A stretch of 61,200 bases of DNA. Source: Phocaeicola_A sp045545095 (GTDB lineage: Bacteria; Bacteroidota; Bacteroidia; Bacteroidales; Bacteroidaceae). Below, piece after piece: positions 36,926-43,106 of this stretch; the stretch's first letter is position 1; the number at the start of each line of letters is the position of its first letter. The stretch lies in contig JAZQAG010000020.1 of the NCBI GenBank assembly GCA_045545095.1, positions 1-61,200 on the forward strand. The letters are read 5' to 3'. Both the position numbers and the translations under genes were made by a program. The notes under the pieces were generated by a model. The model saw only the letters and a list, made by a program, of their open reading frames with translations, was not told where the DNA came from and searched no databases.

Positions 36926-37546
36926 TCAAATGAGACCCTTGCATTTGCGTATGGTGTTGATAGACGTACCCGTTATCTTGGCAATGTTCCGTAACGAATA
37001 CCCCTTTTTGAGCAATTTGATTTCTTCGGTGTATTGCTCTTTCATCATTGATTCCGATTTCTGATAACCGACTTTACGACCAACCTTGCCACCTGCTGCA
37101 CGATAGTTTTTGTAACCGCTTTCTACTCTTTCCCGAATGGTTTTTCTCTCCATTCTTGCAACTTCGGCAAGGATAGTTATCAAGAATTGGCTCATTGCAT
37201 TAACCTTACCTTCCTTAGTCAATGTCTCGATATTGTAGTTTTGGATGTAAAGACTTATACCCTTACCATTCAGCATTTCGATTACCTCCAACACTTGTAA
37301 GGTATCACGACCCAAGCGAGATAGTTCCGTAACCAATACCTTATTTATATGGTTAGCCTCGACATAGTTTATCATATTCAGAAGTTCGGTACGTTCATTG
37401 TTTGCCTTTGCTCCCGACACTTTTTCGGCAAACACAGCTTCGACAACCCAACCATTACCATTGGCTAATGCTGTCAGTTCATTTACTTGTCTATCGTATT
37501 CTTGCACACTTGTTGAAACTCTTGCGAAAATTACCGTCTTCATCAT
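36926..37546 (-). CDS. Small serine recombinase (resolvase/Mpi-invertase type)
   Basis: 206 residues from MMKTVIFARVST (37546); the frame opens at 37564. The resolvase/invertase catalytic domain has Ser11 in FARVSTSVQEYDRQ, then KVLVTELSRLGRDTLQVLEVIEML and the EVARMERKTIRERVESG helix. A C-terminal HTH (LLKKGYSLRNIAKITGTSINTIRKC) completes it. The layout matches small Bacteroides DNA invertases such as Mpi and plasmid resolvases. On this element it could resolve dimers or invert promoters elsewhere. It is transcribed towards the large recombinase. Confidence 0.88.
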   Translation of the reverse strand: MMKTVIFARVSTSVQEYDRQVNELTALANGNGWVVEAVFAEKVSGAKANNERTELLNMINYVEANHINKVLVTELSRLGRDTLQVLEVIEMLNGKGISLYIQNYNIETLTKEGKVNAMSQFLITILAEVARMERKTIRERVESGYKNYRAAGGKVGRKVGYQKSESMMKEQYTEEIKLLKKGYSLRNIAKITGTSINTIRKCKGLI

Positions 37547-37643
37547 AGTTGTTTTATATATCATTTATTACACTACAAATATACATAAACAGGAATTATC
37601 CTGCAAATCAGGATTGATTAAAATATAAATGATTGATAAAATA

Positions 37644-37674
37644 TTTGATAATTAAAACAAAATCATTAGCTTTG
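37644..37674 (+). promoter_or_regulatory. Promoter for xre-HNH
   Basis: TTTG at 37644-37647, a 19-base spacer and TAGCTTTG at 37667-37674, 17 bases before the xre ATG. The short leader would let an Xre-type repressor act directly on it. Confidence 0.75.
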
Positions 37675-37690
37675 CATCAAATATGGATTT

Positions 37691-37978
37691 ATGGAAAAAG
37701 TATTAGCCGAAAACGTAAAGAGACTATGCAAGGAGCAAAAGAAGCAACTTAAAGACCTTGCTTCTGAAATGGGTGTTGACCCTGCTTCATTGAACAGAGC
37801 AATGTATGGTAATGCCCGACTTGATACCATTGAAAAAATGGCTACCGCTTTGGGTGTATCTATTAAAAGCCTGTTCGACCCGATAGATGATGATACAGTA
37901 GAAGGTTACATTAAGATAAAAGGGAAAATCTATCAGTTTAATAGTATAGAAGAATTAAATAAGATTTTAAGACGATGA
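37691..37978 (+). CDS. Xre-family transcriptional regulator
   Basis: 95 residues. HTH_3 domain at about 4-62: LAENVKRLCKEQKKQLKDLASEMGVDPASLNRAM, then LDTIEKMATALGVSIKSLF. A short C-terminal part (VEGYIKIKGKIYQFNSIEELNKILRR) resembles the beta-strand tail seen in small Bacteroidetes Xre proteins. It overlaps the HNH gene by 4 bases (ATGA at 37975), so the two are translated together. The arrangement recalls controller proteins of restriction systems and antitoxin-like regulators. Confidence 0.9.
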   Translation: MEKVLAENVKRLCKEQKKQLKDLASEMGVDPASLNRAMYGNARLDTIEKMATALGVSIKSLFDPIDDDTVEGYIKIKGKIYQFNSIEELNKILRR

Positions 37979-38811
37979 AAACAACAGAAAACTCTTTAGA
38001 CATATTTCAAATTGGCGAAATACTGCCACAAAAATACAAACCACTGCAAAAAATTAAAGGTCGACTCAACATCTATGAAACAAAAGGTGGTACTCTTGTT
38101 GGCTTTAAACGTTCTAAAAACTATGGCGATTCTGTATGGTGGTGTTCCGTTTACATTTATAGATTAAAAAATAAAAATGTAACTAATGTATGTTTCATTA
38201 TCGGATTTCAAGGAGTTATAATTGTTCCTATAGAATTATTACTAAAATATGCAGAATATGCCAATTCAAACAAGTACGTTGAAGACCGTTTCTTTGTTCG
38301 CATTAAAAAACAAGGTAATGATTTCGTTCTATATCAGTCTGGACATGAAGACATAAACATTACCCAATACTATATACCCAATGAACAAGATGATAGTTTT
38401 ATAGATGAAATGAGCAATGAATCTTTAGAATCAATTTACAATGAAGCCCAAAAATTCAGTGACTATGAAAATCAATATTACTATGTAACAAAAGAAGTCA
38501 AGCAAAGACATGAGAGTAAGAAACAAAAAGAACGAATTGCTATTTTAGAAAACCATACATGCCAAATATGCGGTTTCCAACAATCATATATAAACAATGA
38601 AGGTAAAAAGAGATGGATTATTGAAGTTGACCATATCATAGGAAAAGCACAAGGTGGAGGTGAAAATATTGACAACATGTTAGTACTTTGCCCTAATTGC
38701 CACGCAAAGAAAACATACGGAATTATTGAAATTGACGAGAATTACAATGTATATGAGAATGGTAATAAAATAGAAATATCTAACCACCATATAAAAATGA
38801 GACCAATCTAA
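37975..38811 (+). CDS. HNH endonuclease with novel N-terminal domain
   Basis: 278 residues, cytoplasmic. The C-terminal HNH/ββα-metal fold is clear: zinc pairs CQIC (196-199) and CPNC (239-242), the catalytic His in EVDHIIG (about 220), then DNMLVL and CPNCHAKK. Residues about 1-165 form a separate beta-rich domain (LNIYETKGGTLVGFKRSK, WWCSVYIYRLK, VCFIIGFQGVIIVPIELLLKY) that I cannot assign; it may recognise DNA or a modification. Coupling to Xre and the absence of a methyltransferase argue against a classical type II system. A modification-dependent nuclease or an element-protection function is possible. Confidence 0.85.
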   Translation: MKTTENSLDIFQIGEILPQKYKPLQKIKGRLNIYETKGGTLVGFKRSKNYGDSVWWCSVYIYRLKNKNVTNVCFIIGFQGVIIVPIELLLKYAEYANSNKYVEDRFFVRIKKQGNDFVLYQSGHEDINITQYYIPNEQDDSFIDEMSNESLESIYNEAQKFSDYENQYYYVTKEVKQRHESKKQKERIAILENHTCQICGFQQSYINNEGKKRWIIEVDHIIGKAQGGGENIDNMLVLCPNCHAKKTYGIIEIDENYNVYENGNKIEISNHHIKMRPI

Positions 38812-38837
38812 TCTTTTAGATTAAACTGAAACAAAAT

Positions 38838-38880
38838 AATGTATCATTATAGTCTTTTTATTTGATTATAATGATACATT
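38838..38880. terminator. Terminator hairpin after the HNH gene
   Basis: Perfect 14-base arms AATGTATCATTATA (38838-38851) and complement (38867-38880), followed by TTTTAATTTT. It lies between the convergent HNH and rep genes. Confidence 0.8.
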
Positions 38881-38959
38881 TTAATTTTGATACAAACATC
38901 ATAGTTTCTAACGACTTATGAAGAAAACATCATATCTCATAGAGGTGGTTGTTATAACT

Positions 38960-39880
38960 CTAGAAACCGAAAATGACTATCGGATTTGTGCAGCCGTTCT
39001 GGCCGCACAAATCCTCCCAAGTGATACGGTTTCTACCCTTTTCAAAGCGGATAACACTATTCAAATGGTGATAGAACATATCTTCCAAAAGAGCCTCATC
39101 AATCATATAGTAGTTGAAGAACAGCCCTCGACTATCCAAATAATCCTTGACCTCTTGATTGTTCAAATGAACTTCGGTACGATATAATTTCTTGGGATTG
39201 CCATAGTAGTTGAGAATGTAATCTTTACCCGAGCTATTTTGCACCTCTGCCACCTTATCGTATGTGGTTATGGTTACACCACGACTTTTGTCTTTGATAG
39301 CATTTTTCTGTTTGATATTGACGGTCATATATTTGTCGGTTTTGTTGAGGCTACCGCTTGTCGTATATGTGATTTCAGGTCTATCCTCATCACGGTCTTT
39401 TATTCTCTTGCCATTTAAAATGGTTGTTACGGTTTTATCCTTTATCAGTTGACGAACCGATTTCCCGACATTGAAAGGAGTGTCCTTGCAAAGGTCTAAG
39501 GTTGTTATGTTGTGAGGTTCTAAACCCAACTTGGTAGCGATAAATCCTAAATGGTATTGGTCATTGGTGTACAATGTCTGATTGTTGAAGCTTATCCATA
39601 CTTTCGGATTTCCGTTCTCGTGAAGGTTGTCCGCTTCTGTCTTTTGACTGATATTGAACTTCAACTGCCCGAACTCTACTTCCGTATCATTATCCATATA
39701 GGTAATGGTATAAACATTGTCATAATACCTACCCTCAACACGGATTAGCTGAAACTCATCGAGGTCATACATTTCACGATAATTCAGTGAAGAAAGACGG
39801 TCATAGTGATAACGGTTTTCCACCTCGAAGCAAACCGTCAAAGCATCAATCATTACTTTTCTTTTACATACTCGTTTCAT
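38960..39880 (-). CDS. Putative plasmid/phage replication initiation protein
   Basis: 306 residues. The pattern resembles Rep_trans/G2P-like rolling-circle initiators: an N-terminal MIDALTVCFEVEN strand, VEFGQLKFNIS, the ITTLDLCKDTPFN motif (compare the hhhDhxxD box of these families, about 125-137), VTITTYDKVAEVQ, and KLYRTEVHLNNQEVKDYL near 235-252. A clear HUH pair is not seen and the nicking Tyr cannot be fixed. It would let the excised circle replicate. The start overlaps the upstream small ORF by 17 bases. Assignment rests on eye comparison only. Confidence 0.6.
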   Translation of the reverse strand: MKRVCKRKVMIDALTVCFEVENRYHYDRLSSLNYREMYDLDEFQLIRVEGRYYDNVYTITYMDNDTEVEFGQLKFNISQKTEADNLHENGNPKVWISFNNQTLYTNDQYHLGFIATKLGLEPHNITTLDLCKDTPFNVGKSVRQLIKDKTVTTILNGKRIKDRDEDRPEITYTTSGSLNKTDKYMTVNIKQKNAIKDKSRGVTITTYDKVAEVQNSSGKDYILNYYGNPKKLYRTEVHLNNQEVKDYLDSRGLFFNYYMIDEALLEDMFYHHLNSVIRFEKGRNRITWEDLCGQNGCTNPIVIFGF

Positions 39881-40055
39881 TGTTTACATCATTTTTATTC
39901 TCGTTATTTTCAGTTGGCTTGTTGGGAATACCTGCCCAATAAGCTTTCATACCATCACTGATGGCTTGTTTGTGGCTGTCGGACATTGAACGACCTTTCA
40001 GCCTTTGACTGATGCGTAGCTTTGTTGCATCATCCATTTGTCTATATATTCTCAT
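39864..40055 (-). CDS. Small NUMOD3-like ORF before rep
   Basis: 63 residues. The middle KLRISQRLKGRSMSDSHKQA resembles the NUMOD3 DNA-binding motif of homing nucleases (L-x-G-x-x-x-S-x-x-x-K), here without a nuclease. The tail is Asn/Glu rich. It overlaps rep by 17 bases and is probably read from the same message, starting from the hairpin-rich region to its right. A role as DNA-binding accessory or copy-control factor is inferred. Confidence 0.6.
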   Translation of the reverse strand: MRIYRQMDDATKLRISQRLKGRSMSDSHKQAISDGMKAYWAGIPNKPTENNENKNDVNNETSM

Positions 40056-40139
40056 ACTTTAAAATTATTTATATCTATAAATAGTTAGTTTAGTTCAAAA
40101 AGAAGGTTTAGTAAAGAAATATTTTACAGGAAATATAGC

Positions 40140-40268
40140 AGGATAAAAATGAAAAACAGATTTTATCCTACACCGACTAAAAAAGTATCTATACTCATAC
40201 AAGATACCTACGTAAAATCCCCCTTAGGGACTATCCTAAGAGGGATTTCTAAAATATTATCTATACTA
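40140..40268. other. Hairpin-rich segment, possible replication origin
   Basis: AGGATAAAA (40140-40148) pairs with TTTTATCCT (40161-40169). A longer stem, AAATCCC-CTTAGG with complement, spans 40215-40248. TATCTATACT occurs as a direct repeat at about 40186 and 40260. This lies upstream of the rep transcription unit, where rolling-circle origins and leader hairpins often sit. No nick site can be named. Confidence 0.45.
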
Positions 40269-40349
40269 CCCTTGTCACAATGCCATTACATCATACCCTT
40301 CTTCTTCCAAGTAGTGACAGAAATCCACTAACTTTTGAAAGTCCTCTCG

Positions 40350-40364
40350 AAAGGTTCGATAATC
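40350..40364. repeat. Candidate attachment core, right copy
   Basis: AAAGGTTCGATAATC, identical to 35000-35014. Reading the minus strand through it, an open frame continues for 24 codons into the element to a TGA at about 40275-40277. Confidence 0.55.
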
Positions 40365-40389
40365 TTTCACGTAATCGCACACATTCAGC

Positions 40390-40425
40390 AGACGGAGATG
40401 TACTCAGGTACATCTCCGTCTTTTT
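40390..40425 (+). terminator. Terminator between the element and the xylan operon
   Basis: Perfect 14-base arms AGACGGAGATGTAC (40390-40403) and complement (40408-40421) with a TCAG loop, followed by T5. It insulates the sugar symporter operon from upstream transcription. Confidence 0.85.
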
Positions 40426-40518
40426 CTTTTTTCTTCTTATCATACGCCTATCGGGCAATATGAAACATATTGGAAAGTATCTGAAACATCGTTACTACTG
40501 CATCTGCCCCAAATACCG

Positions 40519-40526
40519 TATTTTTG
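40519..40526 (+). promoter_or_regulatory. -7 box for the xylan plus-strand operon
   Basis: TATTTTTG, 45 bases before the symporter start. A good TTTG at the right distance is not visible, which would fit an activator-dependent promoter. Confidence 0.5.
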
Positions 40527-40570
40527 CAACGATAAAAAAAGCACAAACTAACGAATAAATTGATAAAAAC

Positions 40571-41968
40571 ATGAGCAATTCAGAACAAGAACAGAAAGGA
40601 TTCTACAAGCTGTCATGGCTACAGCGCATCGGTTTCGGCTCTGGCGACCTTGCCCAGAACCTGATTTTCCAAACGGTAGCATGCTACTTAATGCTTTACC
40701 TCGTCACAGTATTAAAAATCAGTCCCGCTTTTGTCAGCGGTCTGATTCTCACAGTCCGATTCATTGACTGCTTCTGGAGTCCTGTAGTGGGGCGTTATAT
40801 TGACAACCGCAATCCCAAATTGGGCAAGTATCGTACTTACCTCCTTTATGGCGGTATTCCCCTTACTATTGCAGCCTGCTTACTGATGCTTCCCCAAGCT
40901 GCAACGTGGCCTATGACCATGAAAATCATTTATGCCACAGTCAGCTATACTGTGCTGAGTATGATTTACTCTGTAGTAAATATCCCTTATGGCTCCATCA
41001 TGGCCAGCATGACCCGAGATAACGATGAAGTGCTTAAACTGACATCTACCCGAATGGTATGCGCCAATATCGGACAAATCATAGTTCAGGCAGGCTTCCC
41101 TATCGGCCTTGCTCTCGTGGCCCACACTGTCATCGACTGGAATCAGGCCGTATTTATGGCTATTGGTACAATCCCGGCTTTCATTATCTTGCCATCTTTG
41201 CCACTATTGAAGAGTTGGTTGGGCAAGAAAGGACTTTATTATCTGCTCCTCTCCATTGGATTTGTCGGATTTGCCATATTGTTTGTCATCGGCAAATTCT
41301 TTGATGTCGAAAGTTGCAACACAATCGTTCAGGCAGCCAAGGTGATGACAGGAGTCGGACTTCTCGTAGGTTCACTGATGTGGGCACTTGTTCCTGAAGT
41401 AATCACAGAGGCTGAATACCGTACAGGCAACAGACCTGCCGCTACGGTAAACGCCCTTGCTGGTGTTGCTTTCAAAGCCGGTTTCTCTATAGCAGGTTGG
41501 ATTACTCCATTGGTAATGGGAATGATTGGTTTTGACCTGGCCACTGAAGAATCAGCGTTGCCTACTGACCCTATGGCTTGGTTTGCAGTTACATGCGTAT
41601 TTGCCCTCGCTGGTTTTGCCCTTTTACTTTACTGTTTCATGGGCTGTAAGGAGAGAATTGCCACGACACCGGAAAAGCCTGTCACATATGGTGAGATGTT
41701 TGCCGAGTTCAAGGCAAACAAGTGCCTCCAACTGGTGCTTGGCATCTTTATTGTCGTATTTCTGGCATCCTTCATCAGTGCACCGGTAAATGCTTACTAT
41801 ACAAAGCTGGCCAACTACTCTGAAATTGCACAAAATGCCATTTTGTGGTTCACTTGTATCATTCCTGCCATTCTTCTCATTGTTGTGGGATTCCTTATCC
41901 ACAAGTATCCTCTCACAGATGAGAAACTTGACGAAATCAATAGGGCTATCGAAGCACGTACTGAATAA
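40571..41968 (+). CDS. GPH-family sugar:cation symporter (MFS)
   Basis: 465 residues with about twelve membrane helices. The GPH/MelB pattern is clear at the start: LSWLQRIGFGSGDLAQNLIFQTVACYLMLYLV, then FVSGLILTVRFIDCFWSPVVGRYIDNRNPKLGKYRTYLLYG with the D-x-x-x-D cation region and the loop RTGNRPAATVNALAG. This family carries pentosides, xylosides and hexuronides, so xylobiose or decorated xylo-oligosaccharides are the likely cargo. It heads a plus-strand operon with a GH43, two esterases and GH67, and would bring periplasmic products into the cytoplasm. Confidence 0.92.
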   Translation: MSNSEQEQKGFYKLSWLQRIGFGSGDLAQNLIFQTVACYLMLYLVTVLKISPAFVSGLILTVRFIDCFWSPVVGRYIDNRNPKLGKYRTYLLYGGIPLTIAACLLMLPQAATWPMTMKIIYATVSYTVLSMIYSVVNIPYGSIMASMTRDNDEVLKLTSTRMVCANIGQIIVQAGFPIGLALVAHTVIDWNQAVFMAIGTIPAFIILPSLPLLKSWLGKKGLYYLLLSIGFVGFAILFVIGKFFDVESCNTIVQAAKVMTGVGLLVGSLMWALVPEVITEAEYRTGNRPAATVNALAGVAFKAGFSIAGWITPLVMGMIGFDLATEESALPTDPMAWFAVTCVFALAGFALLLYCFMGCKERIATTPEKPVTYGEMFAEFKANKCLQLVLGIFIVVFLASFISAPVNAYYTKLANYSEIAQNAILWFTCIIPAILLIVVGFLIHKYPLTDEKLDEINRAIEARTE

Positions 41969-42005
41969 TAACACGAATATTAACCAATAACAAAATAACA
42001 ACATT

Positions 42006-43019
42006 ATGAAAACTCCCAGATATCTTTTCCCGAGTGACTATATGGCTGACCCTTCGGCCAACGTGTTTGGCGACCGCCTTTACATCTTCCCCAGCCACGA
42101 CCGTGACAGCGGTGAGGCTTTTGATGACGACGGAGGCCATTTCCAGATGAAAGACTACCACGTACTCTCTCTGACCGATGTGGAGAATGGCGAAGTGACA
42201 GACCACGGCATGGTACTCGATGTAGAGCAAGTACCTTGGGCTGAGCGTCAGATGTGGGACAATGATGTAGTGGAGAAGAATGGCAAATACTACCTCATCT
42301 TCTCCGCCAAAGACCCCAACGGTGTGTTCCACCTCGGTGTGGCTGTAGCCGACAGACCCGAAGGCCCCTTCATTCCAGAGCCCCATCCCATCCGCGGTTC
42401 GTTCAGTATCGACCCTTGTGTCTTCAAGGACGATGACGGACAAATCTATTGCTACTTCGGTGGCCTGTGGGGCGGACAATTGCAGTGGTACACCCTCACT
42501 CCTGCCGCAACTGATAATGAGGAAGGCTGCGTAGTGATGGGTCCTGCTGCCGACAAGAAGACTCCTCTCTTCCTGCCAGCCGATGCTCCGGCCGTACCTT
42601 CCATGGTTGTTCGCATGAGCGATGATGTTCTGCAATTTTCCGAAGCGCCCCACGCAGTAGTCATCCTCGACGAAAATGGTGAGCCTATGAAAGCAGGAGA
42701 CCCGCACCGTTTCTTCGAGGCATCATGGATGCACAAGTATAAGGGCAAATACTATTTCTCATACTCCACCGGAGACAGCCATTACCTCTGCTATGCCATC
42801 GGTGACACACCTTATGGACCATTCAAGTTCCAAGGTGTCATCCTCGACCCCGTTGTGGGCTGGACCACTCACCACAGCATCGTAGAGTACAAGGGCGAAT
42901 GGTACCTGTTCTACCACGACTGTGTACCCTCTAACGACACCACTTGGCTCCGCTCGCTGAAAGTGCAGAAGCTGTACTACAACGAGGACGGCACTATCCA
43001 GAAGGTGAAGAATGATTAA
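42006..43019 (+). CDS. Cytoplasmic glycoside hydrolase family 43 (xylosidase/arabinofuranosidase)
   Basis: 337 residues, a single GH43 five-bladed propeller without a signal peptide. The three catalytic acids can be placed: base Asp15 in YMADPSANVF, Asp136 in SIDPCVF, and acid Glu238 in RFFEASWMHKYKGKYYF. It follows the symporter by 37 bases, so it should act on imported oligosaccharides, releasing xylose or arabinose. The ending TTHHSIVEYKGEWYLFYHD is shared with the secreted GH43 at 56.7 kb. Substrate specificity cannot be read by eye. Confidence 0.92.
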   Translation: MKTPRYLFPSDYMADPSANVFGDRLYIFPSHDRDSGEAFDDDGGHFQMKDYHVLSLTDVENGEVTDHGMVLDVEQVPWAERQMWDNDVVEKNGKYYLIFSAKDPNGVFHLGVAVADRPEGPFIPEPHPIRGSFSIDPCVFKDDDGQIYCYFGGLWGGQLQWYTLTPAATDNEEGCVVMGPAADKKTPLFLPADAPAVPSMVVRMSDDVLQFSEAPHAVVILDENGEPMKAGDPHRFFEASWMHKYKGKYYFSYSTGDSHYLCYAIGDTPYGPFKFQGVILDPVVGWTTHHSIVEYKGEWYLFYHDCVPSNDTTWLRSLKVQKLYYNEDGTIQKVKND

Positions 43020-43032
43020 ACATTGACCAGTT

Positions 43033-43079
43033 ACGAGCTACAAGTTACAAGTATCGCCACATGTAAGCTTGTAGCTCGT
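43033..43079. repeat. ACGAGCTACAAG inverted repeat
   Basis: ACGAGCTACAAG (43033-43044) and its exact complement (43068-43079) lie between the GH43 and esterase genes. The same GAGCTAC family fills the gap at 46198-46335. Confidence 0.7.
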
Positions 43080-43106
43080 TCGCTATAATTAAGACACATT
43101 ATATCT

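Larger units (their letters stand above)
35000..40364. mobile_element. Putative 5.35-kb integrative element beside tRNA-Leu
   Basis: Bounded by an exact 15-base direct repeat, it holds two serine recombinases, Xre-HNH, a Rep-like protein with a small upstream ORF, and a hairpin-rich segment. Its base composition is visibly more AT-rich than the xylan genes to its right. No relaxase, conjugation or phage structural genes are present, so it is either a small cryptic integrating plasmid or a satellite that borrows transfer functions. The left boundary could instead lie at the tRNA 3' end (34901). Confidence 0.6.

Noticed and set aside
38918..39187. 89-residue plus-strand open frame between HNH and rep.
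   Set aside because: It lies almost wholly antisense to rep, which has family-like motifs, and has no promoter of its own.
34819..40400. Element boundaries set by a copy of the tRNA-Leu 3' end at the right side.
   Set aside because: The right side shows only scattered matches to the tRNA end (CTTTCA, CGCACA); no continuous repeat is present.
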